DNA of 64,000 bases from Streptomyces sp. NBC_01231 (GTDB lineage: Bacteria > Actinomycetota > Actinomycetes > Streptomycetales > Streptomycetaceae). The position numbers and the translations under genes are program-made. Below the pieces are notes generated by a model. That model was not told where the DNA came from. It did not search any database and was given only the letters and a program-made list of their open reading frames with translations. Location of the stretch: contig CP108521.1 of assembly GCA_035999765.1 (NCBI GenBank), positions 4,588,001 to 4,652,000 of the forward strand, written 5' to 3'. Of this stretch, positions 25,534 through 33,294 are shown one piece after another. Positions within the stretch are counted from its first letter, which is position 1. Each line of letters opens with the position of its first letter.

Positions 25534-26202
25534 ATGAGAACGGATCTGCACGAGCTGCTGAGGTCACTGCGGGTGTGGGACCCGGAGGTCACCGCGCTGC
25601 CCTCCTTCGACCCGGGCACCGCCCCCGACGACCCCCTCGCCCTCTTCACCGACTGGTTCGCGGCGGCGGTCGCGGCGGGGCAGACCGAGCCGCACACCAT
25701 GTCCCTCGCGACGGCCGACGAGGACGGCCTGCCGGACGTACGGATCGTCATGCTGCACGGCGCCGACGCGGACGGCTGGTCCTTCGCGACCCATGCGACC
25801 AGCAGCAAGGGCGGCCAGCTGGCGGCCCGCCCATACGCCGCCCTCGCCTTCTACTGGCCGGTCCTGGGCCGCCAGGTGCGGGTCCGCGGGCCCGTCACCG
25901 CCGCCCCGTCCGAGGAGGGCCAGGCAGACCTGCACGCCCGCTCCACGGGCGCACTGGCGGCTGCCCTCACCGGGCGGCAGAGCGAACCCCTCACCTCCCT
26001 CGACGAGTTGGCACGCACCTCGCAGGACGCGTGGGAGCGGGCGCAGCGCGAGCCGGAGGCCCCGGTGTCCTCGTGGACGCTGTACCGCCTGCGGCCGCGC
26101 GAGGTGGAGTTCTTCCAGGGGGACGAGCGGCGGCAGCACGTACGGCTGGTGTACCGGCGGGAGGAGGCGGGAAGCTGGACCAAGGGTCTGCTGTGGCCCT
26201 GA
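25534..26202 (+). CDS. pyridoxamine 5'-phosphate oxidase family protein (PdxH-like)
   Basis: 222 residues with a PdxH layout: DPLALFTDWFAAAVAAGQTEPHTMSLATADEDGLPDVRIVML at the start of the barrel (in segments), SSKGGQLAARPYAALAFYWPVLGRQVRVRGPV for the FMN site, and a C-terminal SSWTLYRLRPREVEFFQG. The family oxidises pyridoxamine or pyridoxine phosphate, but actinobacterial relatives also act on other substrates, and the final PdxH Arg-Leu-His region is modified (QHVRLVYRRE). Monocistronic by spacing. Confidence 0.82.
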   Translation: MRTDLHELLRSLRVWDPEVTALPSFDPGTAPDDPLALFTDWFAAAVAAGQTEPHTMSLATADEDGLPDVRIVMLHGADADGWSFATHATSSKGGQLAARPYAALAFYWPVLGRQVRVRGPVTAAPSEEGQADLHARSTGALAAALTGRQSEPLTSLDELARTSQDAWERAQREPEAPVSSWTLYRLRPREVEFFQGDERRQHVRLVYRREEAGSWTKGLLWP

Positions 26203-26224
26203 CCGCCGGCCGGCGCTCCGGCGG

Positions 26225-27094
26225 CTACTCCGAGTCACCCGCCGCGAAGTCGTACACCGCGAAGTCGCTGACCGGCCGGTACCCGATCCGCTGGTACAGC
26301 GCGTTGCTGGTCGGGTTCGCCAGGTCGGTGAAGAGCAGCACCTCGTCCGCGCCCGCGTCCCGCGCGGCCCGGCTGACCTCGGCGGTGACGGCGCCGGCGT
26401 AGCCCCGGCCGCGCAACTCGGCCGGGGTGTAGACGGCGGCGACCCGGACCTGGCCGGCGACCTGCGGAGTCACGCCGGCCATGGCGACGGGGGTGCCGTC
26501 CGGGGTCTCCCAGAAGGTGGCTCCTCCGTAGGCGATACGGGCGTCGGCCCAGGCGTTCCCGTCGATGCCGGGCTCGCCGATGGCCTGGGTGAACTCGTCG
26601 TACCACTTGGCGAGTTGGGCCCGGTCCGACGCGGTGGCGATGCGCGCCCGGCCGGCCGGAACGGGCTCCGGCACGGTCAACGTGCCCAGGCGGTACAGCC
26701 GTTGCCGCTGACGGAGGCTGACCGTGGCGCCCGTACGAGCCTGCCAGGCCGCGGCAACGGCGGCGGCGGACTCACCGTCTCCCCCGACGCCGGGGACCGG
26801 GCGACCGAGTCCGGCCAGGTGGACGGCCAGGGAGTCGGCCTCCTCGGTGGTCAGTGAGGTGACCTGGAGCTGGTACGGAGGTGTCTGGAAGTAGGCCGCC
26901 CGCACGGCGCCGTCCCGCTCCAGAGTGCCGTAGACGGGAGGTTCGTCGCCGTACGCCCCTGGTCCGCGTCTTCGTACCGCCTCGGTCACCGACAGCACGA
27001 CGGTGTGCTGGGCGGGCCGGGAACGCAGGAAGTCTCCGGCACGGTCGAGGAATCGGTCGAGGTCTCCGGTGCGGTGCCAGTGTTCGGGGCGCAT
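26225..27094 (-). CDS. GNAT-family N-acetyltransferase
   Basis: 289 residues. The GNAT core is in the C-terminal half: VAAVYTPAELRGRGYAGAVTAEVSRAARDAG is motif A for acetyl-CoA (R-G-R-G-Y-A), then LFTDLANPTSNALYQRIGYRPV is motif B. The N-terminal half (1-130) is the variable domain found in two-domain GNAT proteins. Substrate unknown. It ends 22 bases from the convergent PdxH-like gene. Confidence 0.85.
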   Translation of the reverse strand: MRPEHWHRTGDLDRFLDRAGDFLRSRPAQHTVVLSVTEAVRRRGPGAYGDEPPVYGTLERDGAVRAAYFQTPPYQLQVTSLTTEEADSLAVHLAGLGRPVPGVGGDGESAAAVAAAWQARTGATVSLRQRQRLYRLGTLTVPEPVPAGRARIATASDRAQLAKWYDEFTQAIGEPGIDGNAWADARIAYGGATFWETPDGTPVAMAGVTPQVAGQVRVAAVYTPAELRGRGYAGAVTAEVSRAARDAGADEVLLFTDLANPTSNALYQRIGYRPVSDFAVYDFAAGDSE

Positions 27095-27168
27095 GCCCCA
27101 TGGTCACGCGTGAGGGCCGGTAACGCCCGTGATTTTCCGACGGGTTGCCTTTCCCTCCGGACCCACGA

Positions 27169-27855
27169 CTACGACACATCCCACTCCGGGTCCGTCGCCA
27201 GGCGTGCGTGCAGGTGCATGTCCCGGAACGCGTCGTGGCGGCCCGCCTCGAACATGGCGCCCCGCAGGGTCCCCTCGTACCGGAATCCGCACCGCTCGGC
27301 GATCCGGCAGGAGGCGTCGTGGCCGAGGGCGTGATCGAGTTCGAGGCGGTGCAGGCCCAGCTCGGTGTGGGCCCAGTGGGAGGCGAGGGCCAGGGCGCGG
27401 GTGGCGACGCCACGGCCACGCGCCTCGGGAAGCACCCAGTAACCGACGCGGGCCTGACGCAGGTCGGGGTGGATGGCGTTGACGCCGATGTGCCCGAGGG
27501 TCGTACCGGTGTCCACGTCCGTCACGCGATACGACGCCGAGATGCCGTCAGCGGCCTGCGCGGCCTTGGAGCGCAGCGACTCGCGTGCGCTGTCTGCGTC
27601 GGTGATCGACATGATCGGCGTGTTCCAGCGCCGGAACTCCGGATCGGCGCAGCCGCGCTGCCAGGCGTCGACATCGGCCTCGGAGTCCGGATCCCAGGAG
27701 CGCAGGCGCAGTCCGTGGCCGAGCAACTCGGGGAAGGGGAAGGGAATGCGGAGGGGGACGGAGACAGCGGCGGGGGCGGGGACGAAGGCGGCGGCGGGGG
27801 TGGGGGCGGGGCACGGACGTGGGTGGGCGCTGTGCTGGTCGTCGAGGTGGGCCAT
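27169..27855 (-). CDS. RimJ/RimL-type GNAT N-acetyltransferase
   Basis: About 228 residues. After a Pro/Ala-rich N-terminal 40 residues comes LRLRSWDPDSEADVDAWQRGC, then VGYWVLPEARGRGVATRALALASHWAH (acetyl-CoA motif) and HDASCRIAERCGFRYEGTLRGA, the RimJ/RimL signature. Substrates may be ribosomal protein N-termini or small amines. ATG 27855 was chosen; the open frame continues further upstream into the DUF35 gene. Confidence 0.82.
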   Translation of the reverse strand: MAHLDDQHSAHPRPCPAPTPAAAFVPAPAAVSVPLRIPFPFPELLGHGLRLRSWDPDSEADVDAWQRGCADPEFRRWNTPIMSITDADSARESLRSKAAQAADGISASYRVTDVDTGTTLGHIGVNAIHPDLRQARVGYWVLPEARGRGVATRALALASHWAHTELGLHRLELDHALGHDASCRIAERCGFRYEGTLRGAMFEAGRHDAFRDMHLHARLATDPEWDVS

Positions 27856-27878
27856 CAGGACATTGAAGCGGCTCCGTC

Positions 27879-28475
27879 TCACCGACGCGGCCGGAAGACC
27901 GGCACCGCCAGGGCCCCCGCTTGTACGGCAACCCCGTCCTGGGCGCCCTCCCCCTGCTGGACGTGAGCCCCGTCCTGGACGTCGGCCCCGCCATGGACCC
28001 CGGCCCCGTCCCTGAAGGCGACCTCCAGTGCCATCCCGGCTCGCAGTTCCTCGTGCGGGCACTCCACGACCTCCGTCATCATCCGCGGGCCCTCGGCGAG
28101 GTCGATGACGGCGGCGACGTACGGGGTGCGCCCGCCGAACGGTGGCAGGTCGTTCCGGTGGACGACGGACCAGGTGTAGAGCGCGGCCCGGCCGCTCGCG
28201 GGCTCCCAGACGACGTCCTCGCTCCAGCAGTGCGGGCAGAACTCGCGCGGGTAGTGGTGGGCCCGCCCGCACGCCCCGCAACGCCGCAGGAGCAGCCGGC
28301 CCCGCGCGGCGGCGTCCCAGTAGACGCGGGTGAAGGCGTCCGGCTCGGGCAGGTCGTGACGGGTACCGGCGGCGCTCTCGGACGGGACCTGGCGCGGGGC
28401 GGCGATGCTCTCGGACGGGACCTGGCGCGGGGCGGCGATGCTCTCGGACGGGACCTGGCGCGGGGCGGCGCTCAT
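27879..28475 (-). CDS. Zn-ribbon OB-fold protein (DUF35), extended ends
   Basis: 198 residues. The core has a zinc ribbon CGACGRAHHYPREFCPHC near residues 66-83 and an OB fold starting ALYTWSVVHRNDLPPF and continuing YVAAVIDLAEGPRMMTEVV. The N-terminal 34 residues are three copies of an 11-residue repeat (PRQVPSESIAA) from a tandem DNA repeat. The C-terminal tail is rich in DG/VQ repeats. It overlaps the DoxX stop by ATGA and so is translated with it, under box 5. It probably partners a thiolase-like protein, such as that at 22620. Confidence 0.85.
   Translation of the reverse strand: MSAAPRQVPSESIAAPRQVPSESIAAPRQVPSESAAGTRHDLPEPDAFTRVYWDAAARGRLLLRRCGACGRAHHYPREFCPHCWSEDVVWEPASGRAALYTWSVVHRNDLPPFGGRTPYVAAVIDLAEGPRMMTEVVECPHEELRAGMALEVAFRDGAGVHGGADVQDGAHVQQGEGAQDGVAVQAGALAVPVFRPRR
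28375..28473. repeat. 33-base tandem repeat, three copies, inside the DUF35 gene
   Basis: Copies at 28375-28407, 28408-28440 and 28441-28473 are identical except for the last three bases of the third copy (ctc instead of atg). Period 33 keeps frame and adds 11 residues per copy to the protein N-terminus. Confidence 0.95.
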
Positions 28476-28921
28476 TGAAACAGCCCCAGCACCGCGTCGA
28501 CCGACCAGTCCTGCCACGACATCCCGAACAGGGCGACCAGCGAGATGAGGGCCATCATCGAGTTCTGCCCCTGCTCGGCCCAGTCGTGGATCATGAGGGT
28601 GAAGTAGAGGACGTTGAGCAGCAGACCGCCGATCAGGGCCAGCGGGGTCAGGAATCCGAGGATCAGGCCGAGGCCCAGGGCGAGTTCGGCGTAGGCGACG
28701 ACGTACGCCATCGTCCTCGGGCGCGGGGTGACCACCACGTCGAAGCCGCTGCGCACCGCCGTCCACCGGTGGTTGGCGGCGATGTCGGCCGCCCAGGTGA
28801 TCCCGCCGCCCTCGAACCAGGTGCTCTTGTCCTTGTGCCGCCAGCTCTCCAGCCACCACAGCCCGAGCCCTATGCGCAGGACGGCCAGCCACTGCGCCCC
28901 GGTGAGCCAGATCGTGTCCAT
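28472..28921 (-). CDS. DoxX-family membrane protein
   Basis: 149 residues with four hydrophobic segments: AQWLAVLRIGLGLWWLESW, TMAYVVAYAELALGLGLILGF, a third around LIGGLLLNVLYFTLMI and a fourth around MALISLVALFGMSW. DoxX-like proteins occur in thiosulfate:quinone oxidoreductases and, in actinobacteria, as redox-associated membrane components of unclear role. The ATG lies five bases from box 5 with no Shine-Dalgarno, so the message is probably leaderless. Confidence 0.82.
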   Translation of the reverse strand: MDTIWLTGAQWLAVLRIGLGLWWLESWRHKDKSTWFEGGGITWAADIAANHRWTAVRSGFDVVVTPRPRTMAYVVAYAELALGLGLILGFLTPLALIGGLLLNVLYFTLMIHDWAEQGQNSMMALISLVALFGMSWQDWSVDAVLGLFQ

Positions 28922-28925
28922 GAAT

Positions 28926-28940
28926 CTGACGGTACGTCAG
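28926..28940. promoter_or_regulatory. CTGAC-N5-GTCAG box 5
   Basis: CTGAC-GGTAC-GTCAG, perfect arms, five bases upstream of the DoxX ATG. Read on the minus strand, GTACCGTCAGATTCATG is identical to the box 4/start junction at 22606-22622. Confidence 0.75.
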
Positions 28941-29116
28941 ATGTCTGGTTCCGGGAACCCCGTGGGTCTCCGATGAGAGACCGCCGTGCGCTCACCTGAA
29001 GCTGTGCGCACGCCATGAAGCTGTGGGTCCTCCATGAATGCCGCAGGATTGTTGGCAATTTTGTTTGCACTCCGGCTAGCTTCAAGACGCCAACCGAAAC
29101 AGCGAGGGAGTCGAAC

Positions 29117-30757
29117 GTGAAGCACAGGGCACTCAAGCGCAGGTCGGTCGTCCTGGGCATCGGCGCCACCGCCGGTGTCGCGGCGGTGGGCGGCATCACT
29201 CTGAACGCGGAGGCGTCCGACTCCACGTCGGCCGCGTCGGCCACGGGGCCCGCCTCAGGCTCCCTGGTCTTCGACCCCGCCGGCTACACGGAGCTGACGA
29301 CGACCGTCACGGACACCGACGGCGACGACCACACCGTCAAGTACCACTTCTGGAAGGCGATCACCTACGTCGCCAAGCCGGTCGACGAGAAGTACCAGAG
29401 CCTCAACGTCAGCGTGCCGGTCGAGATCGACGGCGTGGCGGTCGACGCCTCCGACGCCCCGATCCTGCTCGCCAACTCCGTCGGCGGGTACATGCCCTCC
29501 TCCGTCGCGGACGCCACCGGCATCGGCGGCGGGGGCATGTCCGGCGGGCCGGGCGGCGGCGCCCCCGGTGGCTCGGCGGCCCCCAGCGCCGCGCCCAGCG
29601 CCTCGGCCTCCAACGCCACCGGGAACACCAACCCCACCGGCGGCGCCCTCCCCACCAACCAGCTCCTGGCTCTGGCCGCCGGGTACGTCGTCATCGAGCC
29701 CGGCGCCCGCGGCCGTACGCTCAAGAACTCCGCCGGCGAGTACTACGGCGTGGCCCCCGCCGTGATCGTCGACCTCAAGGCCGCCGTGCGGTACGTCCGC
29801 TCCAACAAGGGCCGCGTCCCCGGCGACACCGACCGGATCGTCTCCGCCGGGACCAGCGCGGGCGGCGCCGTGTCCGCGCTGCTCGGCGCCTCCGGCGACA
29901 GCAAGCTCTACGACAAGCTCCTCAAGGAGATCGGCGCGGCCGACGCCTCCGACGCGATCTTCGCGACCGGCGCCTGGTGCCCGATCACCGACCTGGAGCA
30001 CGCCGACAGCGCCTACGAGTGGAACTGGGGCACCAACGCGCTGAGCACCGGCAAGCAGGTCGACCGGACCGTCTCCAAGCAGCTGGTCTCGCAGTTCGCC
30101 GAGTACCAGGCCGGTCTCAAGCTGAAGGGACTGAGCGGCTTCGGCCCGCTGACCGCCCGCAACTACGACGCGTACCTGGTCAAGCAGTACCTGGAGCCGT
30201 CCGCCACCAAGTACCTCGCGGCGCTGTCGGACTCCGACCGGGCGGCTTACCTCGCCGCCAACACGTTCATCTCCTGGTCCGGCGGCAGGGCGACCTTCGC
30301 GTGGGCCGACTTCCTCACCCACGTCGGCGCCCGCAAGAAGGACGTCCCGTCCTTCGACGCCTTCGACCTGTCGACGGGCGAGAACAACCTGTTCGGCGCG
30401 GGCACGACCGAGGCCCGCCACTTCACGGCGTACGGCGCAAAGAACGACACCACGGGCCTCAGCTCCAAGCGGGTCGCGAGCGACATCCCCGAGACGCTGA
30501 ACCTGATGAACCCGATGTTCCACCTGGCGCGGAAGAACCCGAACCGCTCCAAGCACTGGTGGATCCGCCTCGGCACCAAGGACTCCGACACCTCGCTGAC
30601 GGTCTCCGCCAACCTGGCCGCCGCGGCGGCGGGCCTGGGCGACGACGTCAGCCACCTCTACTACTGGGACGAGGGCCACGGCGCCAACACCGACCCGGGC
30701 GACTTCATCACCTGGATCGCCAAGGTCACGGGCCACAGGCCGGCCAAGAAGAAGTAG
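29117..30757 (+). CDS. exported tannase-like (subtype B) alpha/beta hydrolase
   Basis: About 546 residues from GTG 29117 (GAGGGAG upstream). The N-terminus has a twin-arginine-like signal, LKRRSVVLGIGATAGVAAVG, ending near NAEA. The mature part has a long Gly/Ser/Ala insert (about 135-180), the nucleophile elbow GTSAGGAVSALLG, and DEGHGAN near the C-terminus with the catalytic His. This order resembles bacterial subtype B tannases and feruloyl-esterase relatives that hydrolyse galloyl or other phenolic esters. Substrate remains unproven. The divergent spacer to DoxX is 195 bases, with TTGGCA (29052) and TAGCTT (29077) as weak promoter candidates. Confidence 0.72.
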   Translation: MKHRALKRRSVVLGIGATAGVAAVGGITLNAEASDSTSAASATGPASGSLVFDPAGYTELTTTVTDTDGDDHTVKYHFWKAITYVAKPVDEKYQSLNVSVPVEIDGVAVDASDAPILLANSVGGYMPSSVADATGIGGGGMSGGPGGGAPGGSAAPSAAPSASASNATGNTNPTGGALPTNQLLALAAGYVVIEPGARGRTLKNSAGEYYGVAPAVIVDLKAAVRYVRSNKGRVPGDTDRIVSAGTSAGGAVSALLGASGDSKLYDKLLKEIGAADASDAIFATGAWCPITDLEHADSAYEWNWGTNALSTGKQVDRTVSKQLVSQFAEYQAGLKLKGLSGFGPLTARNYDAYLVKQYLEPSATKYLAALSDSDRAAYLAANTFISWSGGRATFAWADFLTHVGARKKDVPSFDAFDLSTGENNLFGAGTTEARHFTAYGAKNDTTGLSSKRVASDIPETLNLMNPMFHLARKNPNRSKHWWIRLGTKDSDTSLTVSANLAAAAAGLGDDVSHLYYWDEGHGANTDPGDFITWIAKVTGHRPAKKK

Positions 30758-30831
30758 CCGCCCTGAGGCGTCCCGAGGACGCCTCCCCAGAACGCGGTAC
30801 CGGTTTCCCGTCAGTCACCGGCCACCGCCCA

Positions 30832-30875
30832 CCACGGCGCCGAGCCCCTCCACCTGGTGGGGCCCGGCGCCGTGG
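30832..30875. terminator. hairpin between convergent genes
   Basis: CCACGGCGCCG (30832-30842) pairs perfectly with CGGCGCCGTGG (30865-30875) around a second GCCCC/GGGGC stem. No T-tract, as is common in Streptomyces. It could serve the tannase-like gene and the opposing ATPase gene. Confidence 0.6.
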
Positions 30876-30936
30876 CATGTCCGTTCTCAGCCGGACGCCG
30901 GGACATCGGACGGCAGACGCGGCAGCGGCCGGGTTC

Positions 30937-31446
30937 TCACCATCGTGGTCCTTTAGAGAGGGCGCCCCTCGCACCGAAGCACGAGGATCCGCGATCCGGC
31001 TCCGGTTCCGGTTCCGGTTCCGGTACGAGGTTCAGTTCCGCCCAGACCGTCTTGCGCGGGTGCGGCCCCTGGGCGACGCCCCAGCGGTCGGCGAGCGCCT
31101 CGACCAGGACGAGACCCCGGCCCGATTCGGCGTCGGGGGCTGGGCCTTGGGGGCAGGGCAGGAGGTCCCCGCAGGTGTCGGTCACCTCGATGCGCAGGGT
31201 GCCCGCGACCACGTAGAGGGTGACCCGGAAGTCCCGACCGGGGACCCGGCTGTGCGTGGCCGCGTTGGCCGCGAGCTCAGCGACGATCTGACGCGCAGGA
31301 TCCAACGGAATTCGCCAGGTACGGAGTTGCTCGGTGGCGAGCAGCCGGGCCAGCCGCGCTCCGCGGGGCGTGGGAGACAGCTGCACGCTGAAGCTGCGGA
31401 TGTGGTGGTCGGATCGAGCCTCGGGGGCGCCGGTTTCTTGGATCAC
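30937..31446 (-). CDS. anti-sigma type ATP-binding protein (HATPase)
   Basis: 169 residues with a GHKL ATPase fold: N-box ELAANAATHSRVPGRDF, DTCGDLLP in the G1 position and ESGRGLVLVEALADRWG as the G2 box. Such RsbW/SpoIIAB-like proteins are numerous in Streptomyces and often sit beside WhiJ-type regulators, as here. The tail contains PEPEPEPEP, coded by a six-base GGTTCC-type repeat. No anti-anti-sigma gene is adjacent. Confidence 0.85.
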   Translation of the reverse strand: MIQETGAPEARSDHHIRSFSVQLSPTPRGARLARLLATEQLRTWRIPLDPARQIVAELAANAATHSRVPGRDFRVTLYVVAGTLRIEVTDTCGDLLPCPQGPAPDAESGRGLVLVEALADRWGVAQGPHPRKTVWAELNLVPEPEPEPEPDRGSSCFGARGALSKGPRW

Positions 31447-31603
31447 GTCACTCAGAGTGGCCGCACACGCCTACCGTGAACAGTGACGACTCCGTTGCGT
31501 ACGGTCACTGTCCGGAGCTTGTCCGGTCGTGTCCGGGCTGTCGGGACCGGCCGTACGGGTAGGGGGCGTCGCGGCACGGTCGTACGACGGAGGGGTGTGC
31601 GGG

Positions 31604-32479
31604 ATGTCGGTAGAGGCTGGAGTGGACCGGCTCAAGACCGAGGCGGACGAGCCGGGTTGGGAGGTGGATCCGGATGACGACTGGGGTGTGGCGGTCATCG
31701 CGACCGTGGGACGGCAGCTGAAGCTGCGGCGAGAGGCCGTGGGGATGCGGGCCGCCGACTTCGGGGATGCCGTCGGGTACGGCGAGGACATGGTCTACAA
31801 AATCGAGGGCGGGAAGAGGATTCCCCGACGGGAGTACCTGGACAGGTCTGATGAGGTCCTGGGCGCAGGCGGGCTGATCTCCGCGACATGGGAGGACGTG
31901 AAGAAGGTCCGGTACCCGAAGAAGGTGCGGGAATTGGGCAAGTTGGAGGCCATGGCAGTCGAGATCGGAGTGTACGAGTGCAACATCATCGCCGGGCTGT
32001 TGCAGACGCCGGAGCATGCGCGGGCCGTGATCGGTGCGGCACAGCCGCCGTACTCGCCGGACGACGTGGAACGCATGGTGGCGGCTCGTCTGGCCCGGCA
32101 ATCGGTCTTCGGACGGGACCCTGCCCCGTCGATCCACTTCGTACTGGAAGAGGCACCGCTGCGGCGCGAAGTCGGGGGCACAATGGTGTGGCGGCAACAG
32201 CTCGAACGCCTGCTGAAGGTGGGGCGGTTGCGTAACGTCACGCTTCAGGTCATGCCGACGAACACCGAAGCCCATCCGGGTCTGGACGGCCGGATCGAGT
32301 TGTTGAAGTTTCCGGACGGGACAGCGGTGGGGCGCGCTGATGGTGTCTTCAACGGTCGCCCGACCACTGACCCGAAACAGCTCCGCATCGTCGAACTGCA
32401 ATATGGGACCATCCGGGCGCAGGCTCTCCCGCCACGAGAGTCGATGGCCTTCATTGAGCAACTGCTGGGAGAGACATGA
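31604..32479 (+). CDS. XRE-family regulator with DUF5753 (WhiJ-like)
   Basis: 291 residues. The helix-turn-helix spans about residues 35-90 (VGRQLKLRREAVGMRAADFGDAVGYGEDMVYKIEGGKRIP in segments). The C-terminal DUF5753 starts near EIGVYECNIIAGLLQTPEHARAV. It overlaps the DUF397 gene by ATGA. XRE-DUF5753/DUF397 pairs, usually near an anti-sigma ATPase, include whiJ and abaA-type loci that tune development; the group is also described as Scr1-like toxin-antitoxin systems. ATG 31604 follows CGGAGGGG. Confidence 0.9.
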   Translation: MSVEAGVDRLKTEADEPGWEVDPDDDWGVAVIATVGRQLKLRREAVGMRAADFGDAVGYGEDMVYKIEGGKRIPRREYLDRSDEVLGAGGLISATWEDVKKVRYPKKVRELGKLEAMAVEIGVYECNIIAGLLQTPEHARAVIGAAQPPYSPDDVERMVAARLARQSVFGRDPAPSIHFVLEEAPLRREVGGTMVWRQQLERLLKVGRLRNVTLQVMPTNTEAHPGLDGRIELLKFPDGTAVGRADGVFNGRPTTDPKQLRIVELQYGTIRAQALPPRESMAFIEQLLGET

Positions 32480-32685
32480 TCCACAAGGCCCACACCGGGG
32501 ACGCCTCCGAACTGGCGTGGTTCAAGAGCACCTATAGCGGCGGCACCAACGGAGAGTCCTGCGTCGAACTCGCCACCACCCCCACCACCATCCACGTCCG
32601 CGACTCGAAGCACACCGAAGGCCCCCGCCTGGCCTTCTCCCCCACCACCTGGTCGGCCTTCCTCCCCTACGCGTCCGAAGACTGA
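32476..32685 (+). CDS. DUF397 small protein
   Basis: 69 residues with the family signature WFKSTYSGGTNGESCVELA and HVRDSKHTEGPRLAFSPTTWSAF. It is translationally coupled to the XRE gene (ATGA at 32476-32479). DUF397 proteins are proposed toxin-like or modulating partners of the DUF5753 regulators. Confidence 0.92.
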   Translation: MIHKAHTGDASELAWFKSTYSGGTNGESCVELATTPTTIHVRDSKHTEGPRLAFSPTTWSAFLPYASED

Positions 32686-32748
32686 CCGCGCACCCGCTGT
32701 CACCAGGGATAGGGTCGTAACTGACCGTTGTCAGTGGAGGGGGATCCG

Positions 32749-33294
32749 ATGATGAGCGCGATGGTTACGGCAGTCAGCAGCAACGGCGAGTACTCGTTCA
32801 CCAAGCCGAACCGGGACAGCATCACGCTGCTCGCCGGGCTCGGCGTGGAGGGTGACGTACACGCCGGCGTGACGGTCAAGCACCGCTTTCGGGTGGCGCA
32901 GGACCCGACCCAGCCGAACCTGCGCCAGGTCCACCTCATCCACGAAGAGCTCTTCGCCGAGGTCGGTGCTGAGGGCTTCAGTGTGGCGCCCGGCGCCCTC
33001 GGCGAGAACATCACCACCCGCGGCATCGATCTGCTCGGCCTGCCGGTCGGCACGCTGCTGCGGATCGGCGACGACGCGGTGCTGGAGGTGACCGGCCTGC
33101 GCAATCCCTGCCAGCAGATCGACAACTTCCAGAACGGGCTGCTGAAGCAGGTCGTCGGCCGCGATGACGCCGGGAACATTGTGCACAAGGCCGGGATCAT
33201 GACCATCGTCAAGGAGGGCGGCGTGGTGCGCCCGGGCGACGCGATCAAAGCGGAGCTTCCGAGCGGGCCGCATCGGCCCCTGGAGCGGGTCTGA
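32749..33294 (+). CDS. MOSC domain protein
   Basis: About 181 residues. MOSC hallmarks are GALGENITTRGIDLLGLPVGTLLRIG and VTGLRNPCQQID, with the conserved Cys that carries sulfur for the molybdenum cofactor or coordinates Mo. Stand-alone MOSC proteins such as YiiM and YuaD reduce N-hydroxylated compounds. ATG 32749 follows GGAGGGGG; ATG 32752 is equally possible. Its 3' end overlaps the opposing transporter gene by 50 bases. Confidence 0.88.
   Translation: MMSAMVTAVSSNGEYSFTKPNRDSITLLAGLGVEGDVHAGVTVKHRFRVAQDPTQPNLRQVHLIHEELFAEVGAEGFSVAPGALGENITTRGIDLLGLPVGTLLRIGDDAVLEVTGLRNPCQQIDNFQNGLLKQVVGRDDAGNIVHKAGIMTIVKEGGVVRPGDAIKAELPSGPHRPLERV

Noticed and set aside
28375..28473. CRISPR-like array
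   Set aside because: The 33-base units are head-to-tail without spacers and lie in a coding frame.
30999..31023. GGTTCC repeats as a protein-binding array
   Set aside because: They are in frame and simply encode a Pro-Glu repeat in the tail of the ATPase.
32721..32734. CTGAC-CGTT-GTCAG upstream of the MOSC gene as a further regulon box
   Set aside because: The spacer is four bases, not five, which shifts the half-sites, and the downstream gene is not catabolic.
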